A DNA stretch of 64,000 bases from Tepidaquicella sp964564635. Its GTDB lineage: Bacteria > Bacteroidota > Ignavibacteria > Tepidaquicellales > Tepidaquicellaceae. The stretch is taken from assembly GCA_964564635.1 (NCBI GenBank), contig CAZMAR010000006.1, positions 4,547-68,546 of the forward strand. Direction: 5' to 3'. Positions 55,017-64,000 of the stretch are shown piece by piece (position 1 is the stretch's first letter; every line of letters starts with the position of its first letter). The notes below the pieces were generated by a model. The model did no database searches and was not told where the DNA came from. It saw only the letters and a program-made list of their open reading frames with translations. Made by a program: the position numbers and the translations under genes.

Positions 55017-55293
55017 GATACTTATAAGTAATATCGTTATTTAACATTTCTTTTATTGCCTGATTTGTTGGCTTTTCTCTTTTTTCAAATTCCACAGATA
55101 TATTAAATTTATCCTGATTCATTATGGTATCATCTTCAGTCTCTTTTGCAATCACTGGCTCAAGTCTCTGCGCTAATTCCAATTTCATTTCATCATTAAT
55201 CTGTCTTGCTCTTTTGGCAGCTATTATTACAGCTTCGTACAGGCTATCTGCACAACTCTCAAATTTAGAAATATCAATTGTTTGTAGTGGCAT
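55003..55293 (-). CDS. rpoZ: RNA polymerase omega subunit
   Basis: Small subunit of 96 residues that supports folding of beta-prime. The family core is visible: FESCADSLYEAVIIAAKRARQIN followed by an acidic tail region (EFEKREKPTNQAIKEML). The gmk-rpoZ-coaBC order is a classic bacterial arrangement and supports the call. An AAGGAG sequence 10 bases before the ATG is a clear ribosome-binding site. Confidence 0.88.
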   Translation of the reverse strand: MPLQTIDISKFESCADSLYEAVIIAAKRARQINDEMKLELAQRLEPVIAKETEDDTIMNQDKFNISVEFEKREKPTNQAIKEMLNNDITYKYRDEE

Positions 55294-55295
55294 TT

Positions 55296-55859
55296 TTATT
55301 TTTCTCCTTTTTTAATTTTTAAAATTAAATTTACTAACTCATTAACAGCTTTTTCTAAATTATCATTTATTATAATATAATTAAAAAATTTCATTTTTGC
55401 CATTTCAATATCAAATCTTTGTAAGCGATTATTTATTTGTTCTTCATTTTCAGTTCCTCTCATTAGCAATCGTCTTTTTACTTCTTCTTTATCCGGGGGC
55501 TTTAAAAATATCAAAACTGCTAAATCTTTGTAATAATTTTTTAGTGACAAAGCACCATTTACATCTACATCAAAAATCACATCTTTCTCCTTGCTTATCA
55601 ATTCATCGATATAATTTTTTAGTGTGCCATAATAATTACCATCAAAGATTTTTTCATACTCTACAAAATCACCATTTTCAATTTTCTTTTTAAATTCTTC
55701 TTTTGATATAAAAAAGTAATCCTTTCCATCAACCTCATAGTCGCGCTTTTTTCTTGTAGTTGCAGAAACAGAAAAAACAAGATCTGGTAATTTTTTTAGT
55801 ACTTCTCTTACAACCGTTGTTTTACCTGACCCGGAAGGGGCAGCAATGATAAAAAGCAT
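55296..55859 (-). CDS. gmk: Guanylate kinase
   Basis: Phosphorylates GMP to GDP. The 187 residues begin MLFIIAAPSGSGKTT with Walker A at 7-14, then SVSATTRKKRDYEVDGKDYFFI (GMP-binding), FVEYEKIFDGNYYGT, and FDVDVNGALSLK and LIFLKPPDKEEVKRRL of the lid region. Normal length. It lies between yicC and rpoZ with short spacers. Confidence 0.97.
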   Translation of the reverse strand: MLFIIAAPSGSGKTTVVREVLKKLPDLVFSVSATTRKKRDYEVDGKDYFFISKEEFKKKIENGDFVEYEKIFDGNYYGTLKNYIDELISKEKDVIFDVDVNGALSLKNYYKDLAVLIFLKPPDKEEVKRRLLMRGTENEEQINNRLQRFDIEMAKMKFFNYIIINDNLEKAVNELVNLILKIKKGEK

Positions 55860-55872
55860 AAGTTAATCTTAT

Positions 55873-56754
55873 TTATTCTATATTTTGTATCTGTTCTCTG
55901 ATTTTTTCAAGCTCTTCTTTTATAACAATAGAAATCTGGGAAATCGACGCATTTGAAGATTTTGTAGAAATTGTATTTATCTCTCTGTTCATTTCCTGCA
56001 GCAAAAAGTTTAAACGCCTGCCGGAATATTCTTTTGAATTTACATAATCAAGGAAATATTTTATATGACTTTTAAATCTTATCACCTCTTCTGTTATATC
56101 TAATTTTTCTGCCAATAATGCAATTTCATATTCAACTCTACTCTCATTGATTAATTTAGGGTCAGTTATAATGCTCTTAATATTTTTATTTATCTTTTCC
56201 CTTTCTTTATCTATTCTACCAATACTGTATAATGATATTTTTTCTAATTCCTTTGCAATAATTTTTATCCTTTTCAGAATATCATTTTTGAGAAACTGTC
56301 CTTCTTTCTGTTTCATTAATATAAAATCTTTCAGCGCTATTGATATCAAAGATTTAATGAAACTAAACTCTTTTTTATCAACCTTTATTAACTGCTCCTT
56401 TACAATACTTTCGTGCAATTTCAATATATGATCAATTGTTATTTTTTCATCTGAACCTATAGCCTGTTTAATTTCTTTCAAGAATTTTATGTATGATTTT
56501 ATAATTTTACGGTCAATATTTTCTAAATATAAATTTTCTATCTCATCTTCTAAATTAATATTTATATAAATTTTCCCTCGTGATACTTTGTCTTTTATAA
56601 TCTCCCTGATATCCAGCTCCTTTTCCAATAAAAACTTTGGGCATTTTAAAAATATCTCAAGATATTTACTATTTAGAGATTTTAGCTCGACGGTATACTT
56701 TTTATTCTTAAAGTATCCTTCAGCTCTGCCAAAACCTGTCATACTTACTATCAT
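55873..56754 (-). CDS. yicC: YicC-family endoribonuclease-like protein
   Basis: A 293-residue protein with the two YicC segments: IVSMTGFGRAEG with KYTVELKSLNSKYLEI at the N-terminus, and the C-terminal DUF1732 region SGRRLNFLLQEMNREINTIS. Studied YicC proteins are RNases that affect small-RNA turnover. The middle is a long helical, lysine-rich region. The yicC-gmk-rpoZ order is conserved widely. It lies one base after the LOG-family gene. Confidence 0.93.
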   Translation of the reverse strand: MIVSMTGFGRAEGYFKNKKYTVELKSLNSKYLEIFLKCPKFLLEKELDIREIIKDKVSRGKIYININLEDEIENLYLENIDRKIIKSYIKFLKEIKQAIGSDEKITIDHILKLHESIVKEQLIKVDKKEFSFIKSLISIALKDFILMKQKEGQFLKNDILKRIKIIAKELEKISLYSIGRIDKEREKINKNIKSIITDPKLINESRVEYEIALLAEKLDITEEVIRFKSHIKYFLDYVNSKEYSGRRLNFLLQEMNREINTISTKSSNASISQISIVIKEELEKIREQIQNIE

Positions 56755-56755
56755 A

Positions 56756-57595
56756 CTAATTGATATAGTTTTTTGTTAATGATTCTTTTAAATAAGTAAA
56801 TGCTTCTTCAGGAGTATCTATAAACTTATATAAACCTAAATCTCTTTCAGAAATCATTCTATTTCTGTATAATGCTTCAAAATCAATAATTTGTTCCCAA
56901 TATTCAGAACCATACATAACAATTGTAATTTTTTTCCTGAGTTTATTTGTTTGAACTAAAGTGAGAATTTCCATTAATTCATCAAGTGTTCCAAATCCTC
57001 CAGGCATAATAACAAGAGCCTTAGCAAGATAAGCAAACCAGAATTTTCTCATAAAAAAGTAATGAAACTCGAAATTCAATTCCGGTGTGATGTAAATATT
57101 TGGTTCCTGTTCAAATGGTAATGATATATTAAAACCAATAGAAAGACCTCTTGCTCTATATGCTCCTTTATTAGCAGCTTCCATTATTCCATGACCACCT
57201 CCTGAACACACAACAAAGCTATTTCCATCTTTTAATGATTTAGACCACTTCGTTAATAGATATGAAAGTTTTTCCGTATCTGAGTAGTATCGGGAATTTT
57301 GCAGATCAATTTTTGCAATTTCAAGTTGTTTTATTAGTTTATCTCGCTTCTTACCATAAGAACCCTTTATCTTACTTAATTGTTTTTTAATATTGCTAAC
57401 ATTTTCTTTTGCCTTCTGCGGTGATAAAATGCGAGCAGAACCAAAAAAAACAATTGTGTTTTTTACATTATTTTTCTTTAGTCTTTCAGAAGTCTCTATG
57501 TATTCTGCAAGTATCCGTATTGTTCGCGCTGCTGCAGAGCCGAGAAAACTTTTATTATAATATGCTTTAGAAACTTTTTTCTGTGATTTTTTCAT
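56756..57595 (-). CDS. LOG-family Rossmann-fold protein (lysine decarboxylase-like)
   Basis: A 279-residue protein of the LOG/TIGR00730 family, which includes cytokinin-activating phosphoribohydrolases acting on nucleoside 5'-monophosphates. GGGHGIMEAANKGA and PGGFGTLDELMEILTLVQT (the PGGxGTxxE signature) are clear. The N-terminal 80 residues are basic and helical and longer than in the smallest LOG proteins. Substrate in this organism is unknown. It is in a run with yicC and an SDR gene. Confidence 0.9.
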   Translation of the reverse strand: MKKSQKKVSKAYYNKSFLGSAAARTIRILAEYIETSERLKKNNVKNTIVFFGSARILSPQKAKENVSNIKKQLSKIKGSYGKKRDKLIKQLEIAKIDLQNSRYYSDTEKLSYLLTKWSKSLKDGNSFVVCSGGGHGIMEAANKGAYRARGLSIGFNISLPFEQEPNIYITPELNFEFHYFFMRKFWFAYLAKALVIMPGGFGTLDELMEILTLVQTNKLRKKITIVMYGSEYWEQIIDFEALYRNRMISERDLGLYKFIDTPEEAFTYLKESLTKNYIN

Positions 57596-57609
57596 TGCTT
57601 TTTTAATTG

Positions 57610-58341
57610 TTATAATATTTTCCCTCCATCAACAATAAAATTGTGTCCAGTAATATAGTTATTCTTAGTAATTAAATATTGTATTAAACTTGATATATCA
57701 TTGACGCTACTATATTTCTTCATTGGATAAGTATCAATATTATCTTTCTCAAAATTGTCATTCATATCAATTGTACCCGGAGATATGCAATTAATCAAAA
57801 TCTCTGGTGCTAATTGCTTAGCAGATAAATAAGTAAATTTAATAACCCCTGCTTTGGAAAGAGAGTATGGTATAAACCCAATCCAATTCTGAATTCCCCC
57901 TAAAGAAGCAATGTTAATAATTCTGCAAGGTTTAGAATCATTATTTATCATAATTTTCGCTGCTTCAACAGTTGAAATAACTACACTTTTCAAATTCGTG
58001 TTAAAGAATTCATCAAGCACAGAATTATCTATTTTAAAAAAATCCACCCTTCTGAATATTGCAGCATTGTTAACTACTAAATCTAACCTATTAAAACGAT
58101 TTTTTATATAATGATAAATTCTTTTTATTTCTTCTTCCTTACTTAAATCAGCTTTATACGGAATTACCTCTACAGATTTAGTTAAAATTTCCTCAACAGT
58201 ATCTCTTACAACCTCAGAGGGTGAATTGAAATAATTTAGTACAATATCATATTTGGAATCTGCAACAACTTTAGCAATTTCCTTACCAAGTCTTCTTGCA
58301 CCTCCAGTAATAAGAGCAACTTTATTTGGATATTTATTCAT
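57610..58341 (-). CDS. Short-chain dehydrogenase/reductase
   Basis: Classical SDR of 243 residues. The start at 58341 (MNKYPNKVALITGG) is chosen because ten more in-frame codons upstream fall inside tRNA-Arg. Motifs: VALITGGARRLGKEIAK (cofactor loop; the Arg-Arg favours NADP), NNAAIF, NIASLGG with the catalytic Ser and YSLSKAG with Tyr-Lys. The arrangement resembles FolM/pteridine reductase-like members (ITGGARRLG), but the substrate is not certain. The tRNA ends seven bases before the ATG. Confidence 0.9.
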   Translation of the reverse strand: MNKYPNKVALITGGARRLGKEIAKVVADSKYDIVLNYFNSPSEVVRDTVEEILTKSVEVIPYKADLSKEEEIKRIYHYIKNRFNRLDLVVNNAAIFRRVDFFKIDNSVLDEFFNTNLKSVVISTVEAAKIMINNDSKPCRIINIASLGGIQNWIGFIPYSLSKAGVIKFTYLSAKQLAPEILINCISPGTIDMNDNFEKDNIDTYPMKKYSSVNDISSLIQYLITKNNYITGHNFIVDGGKIL

Positions 58342-58348
58342 AGAAAAG

Positions 58349-58422
58349 TGCCCTTGGGATGACTCGAACATCCGACACGTGGTTTAGGAAACCACTGCTC
58401 TATCCACCTGAGCTACAAGGGC
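58349..58422 (-). tRNA. tRNA-Arg (anticodon CCT)
   Basis: Minus-strand cloverleaf of 74 nt: acceptor GCCCTTG/CAAGGGC, discriminator A, D-arm TAGCTCAGGTGGATAGAGCA, anticodon stem GTGGT/ACCAC with loop TTCCTAA giving CCT (reads AGG), and a T-arm with GTTCGAGTC. CCA is not encoded. Its 3' end is seven bases from the start codon of the SDR gene. Upstream on its strand is a 291-base AT-rich gap before the methyltransferase gene stop. Confidence 0.96.
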
Positions 58423-58713
58423 AGAGGTAATATTAAATATAAGAAATACGCTTACAGTATTAAATGTAAAAATGAAGAAATAATTTATTTTTCTTTGTGG
58501 TACGGAATATATTAAGTAATTTATTTTGTGATAAATTTTCCAATTAAAACGACTAAAAAAAAACACTAAATTTTTAAGTCCTCTATTAAAGATTAAAATT
58601 CTGAATAAAAAATGTAAGAAAATATTTATTTTTAAGTGAAAATTAAACAAAACAAATTAAAAAATTATCATTAAATTCTCGATATTAATGAATTCCCCTT
58701 TTAGATGAAAAAC

Positions 58714-59490
58714 TTAAAATAATTTTTGTTTTTGGCAAACTACCACATCATGATGATTATCCCAGGCTTTTTCCATATAAGCAAGTAATTTTAAGTCATC
58801 AAATTTAATAATTTTTGAACAAACCCATGAAGGCTTATTAAATGAAACCCCGTAACCAAAATTCTTTAAGTAATTCACATAGGCAAAATTAAAAATTTTA
58901 TATTGAAATCTAACCCAAAATTTTTGGTGCAATCTTAATCCGTAATCAAAATCCTTTATGTTATGATAAGCAAATCTACCATGAACTGAAAAGATAAGTA
59001 ACCCATTGTCCTGTAAATGATTATAGAAAAATCTCAGAAGATTTTTATATTTTCTTGAATTCAGGTGTGTAAAAAGAGACCCGCACCAGATTAAATCAAA
59101 TTTTTCATTAAGATTTATATTGGCAAAATTTTTATGTGATTTAAATACCCTGACTTTAAAAGTATCATAGCAAAAATTTAAATATTTATCATCTATTTCA
59201 GCAGCAAGGATATCAGAATTTGGAAAAAATGATTTTAAAAATCTCAATACTCTTCCATACCCACTTGGAAAATCGAGGATAGAATTAATTTCTGATAATT
59301 TCTTGCCTGAAATGTGAAATCCTTTAAAAATACAATCAAGAGCTGACAGTCCACAATTAAAGTAATGTTCCTTACCCCCAGGTCCTACCATTTCATCATC
59401 AGGATTTATGGTAGTAATTGTATTGGATAGAATATTAACATCAAAATTATATTTATTGTTAAGATTTAATAAAATTTCCAGATCTGACAT
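58714..59490 (-). CDS. Class I SAM-dependent methyltransferase
   Basis: A 258-residue protein from the ATG at 59490 (MSDLEILLNLNNKY); the longer frame upstream runs through the 5S rRNA and is rejected. Motif I is ILDFPSGYGRVLRFLK, motif II region DILAAEIDDKYLNFC, and motif IV-like FDLIWCGSLFTHLN is followed by LLRFFYNHLQDNGLLIFSVHG, as in methyltransferase type 11/25 domains. The DFPSGYGR and SLFTHL form is often seen in glycan-cluster enzymes. The substrate is unknown. It begins 27 bases after the 5S rRNA. Confidence 0.85.
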   Translation of the reverse strand: MSDLEILLNLNNKYNFDVNILSNTITTINPDDEMVGPGGKEHYFNCGLSALDCIFKGFHISGKKLSEINSILDFPSGYGRVLRFLKSFFPNSDILAAEIDDKYLNFCYDTFKVRVFKSHKNFANINLNEKFDLIWCGSLFTHLNSRKYKNLLRFFYNHLQDNGLLIFSVHGRFAYHNIKDFDYGLRLHQKFWVRFQYKIFNFAYVNYLKNFGYGVSFNKPSWVCSKIIKFDDLKLLAYMEKAWDNHHDVVVCQKQKLF

Positions 59491-59517
59491 AAAAAAATGA
59501 AAAATGTTAAAAAAAAT

Positions 59518-59631
<114 letters not shown>

Positions 59632-59685
59632 AAAAATTAATAAAACTTATGATGCACTGGAACTATCTCAGCAATAAAAATTAAA

Positions 59686-62647
<2,962 letters not shown>

Positions 62648-62737
62648 AAAAAATCTTTTTATTGCCACAGATAGCATATCCAGTGCATCGAAACAAAAAA
62701 TCTTGGACTTTCAGAAATGTCAAAGAACAGAAATATG

Positions 62738-62810
62738 TGGAGTTAAGCGGACTCGAACCGCTAGCCTTCTGAATGCAAATCAGATGCTCTACCAGTTGAG
62801 CTATAACCCC
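62738..62810 (-). tRNA. tRNA-Ala (anticodon TGC) in the rRNA spacer
   Basis: 73-nt minus-strand cloverleaf: acceptor GGGGTTA/TAACTCC with discriminator A, anticodon stem TCTGA/TCAGA with loop TTTGCAT giving TGC, and T-arm GGTTCGAGTCC. CCA is not encoded. It lies between tRNA-Ile and 23S, the common bacterial spacer order. Confidence 0.97.
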
Positions 62811-62826
62811 GCACATCTAATAAGAG

Positions 62827-62900
<74 letters not shown>

Positions 62901-62969
62901 GTGGCGAGTTCGAGAAAAACTTGTGATTCAGGTGGAAGGATAAACACCGAGCAAAGGCTTAATCTCTAG

Positions 62970-64000
<1,031 letters not shown>

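Noticed and set aside
58384..58650. An 88-codon minus-strand frame upstream of the SDR gene
   Set aside because: Its C-terminus (ALVAQVDRAVVS) is the usual false translation of a tRNA gene, here tRNA-Arg; the rest is AT-rich intergenic sequence.

Overview
The window is AT-rich bacterial core-genome sequence that ends in a more GC-balanced rRNA operon. I see no insertion sequence, prophage, CRISPR array or integron. Several traits point to the Bacteroidota/Chlorobiota/Ignavibacteriota (FCB) group, with an Ignavibacteria-like organism my best guess. These are two secreted beta-propeller proteins with a C-terminal sorting tail of the YPNPFN type, a PorV/PorQ-like outer-membrane protein, an F-type ATP synthase operon without atpD and atpC, and a CoaBC of the kind I associate with Bacteroidota. 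The taxon is an inference; the 16S fragment at 62970-64000 would settle it.

Layout. 1-3465 (minus strand): 5' end of gyrA, tRNA-Ala(CGC), a class I aminotransferase and a POT-family transporter. 3608-8508 (plus): a cupin protein, then a 14-unit Asp-box propeller protein and an 8-unit SBBP propeller protein, both with secretion tails, closed by a clear terminator hairpin. 8804-13859 (plus): metG, folP, copA. 13880-17227 (minus): a three-gene glycan cassette. 17460-21335 (plus): a sigma-54 activator without a sensor domain, an LptE-like lipoprotein, a processive-type GT2 and a TPR protein. 21332-28573 (minus): ATP synthase F0 and part of F1 (atpZ-like, atpI-like, B, E, F, H, A, an unknown 90-aa gene, G), followed closely by rqcH. 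28761-40508 (minus): a co-directional run with a GT2, an epimerase, the complete gene set for GDP-D-glycero-alpha-D-manno-heptose (hddA, hddC, gmhA, gmhB) plus a transaldolase, an initiating phosphoglycosyltransferase, a polyprenol-phosphate sugar synthase, a GT2 fused to a degenerate phosphoglycosyltransferase, accA and murA. 40758-49109 (plus): proS, maf, a flippase-like membrane protein, a phosphohexomutase, an SLBB polysaccharide-export protein, an SRAP protein and a PorV-like protein. 49126-58422 (minus): a transketolase N-terminal half, plsY, a DUF1460 protein with a twin-arginine-like signal, dnaB, a family 4 uracil-DNA glycosylase, coaBC, rpoZ, gmk, yicC, a LOG-family protein, an SDR and tRNA-Arg(CCT). 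58714-64000 (minus): a methyltransferase directly downstream of the 16S-tRNA-Ile-tRNA-Ala-23S-5S operon.

How the genes work together. The dominant theme is the cell envelope: nucleotide-heptose synthesis, glycan initiation on a polyprenyl carrier, glycan export, LPS assembly, peptidoglycan precursor synthesis (murA), fatty-acid precursor supply (accA, plsY) and sorting-tail-dependent secretion. The most unusual points are the transaldolase inside the GDP-heptose operon, which could supply sedoheptulose 7-phosphate on site; the GT2 fused to what looks like a catalytically dead phosphoglycosyltransferase next to an intact one; the unrecognised 90-aa gene between atpA and atpG; and a tRNA ending 7 nt before a start codon. 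No computation was run: family calls are from motif reading, and residue positions were counted by hand.
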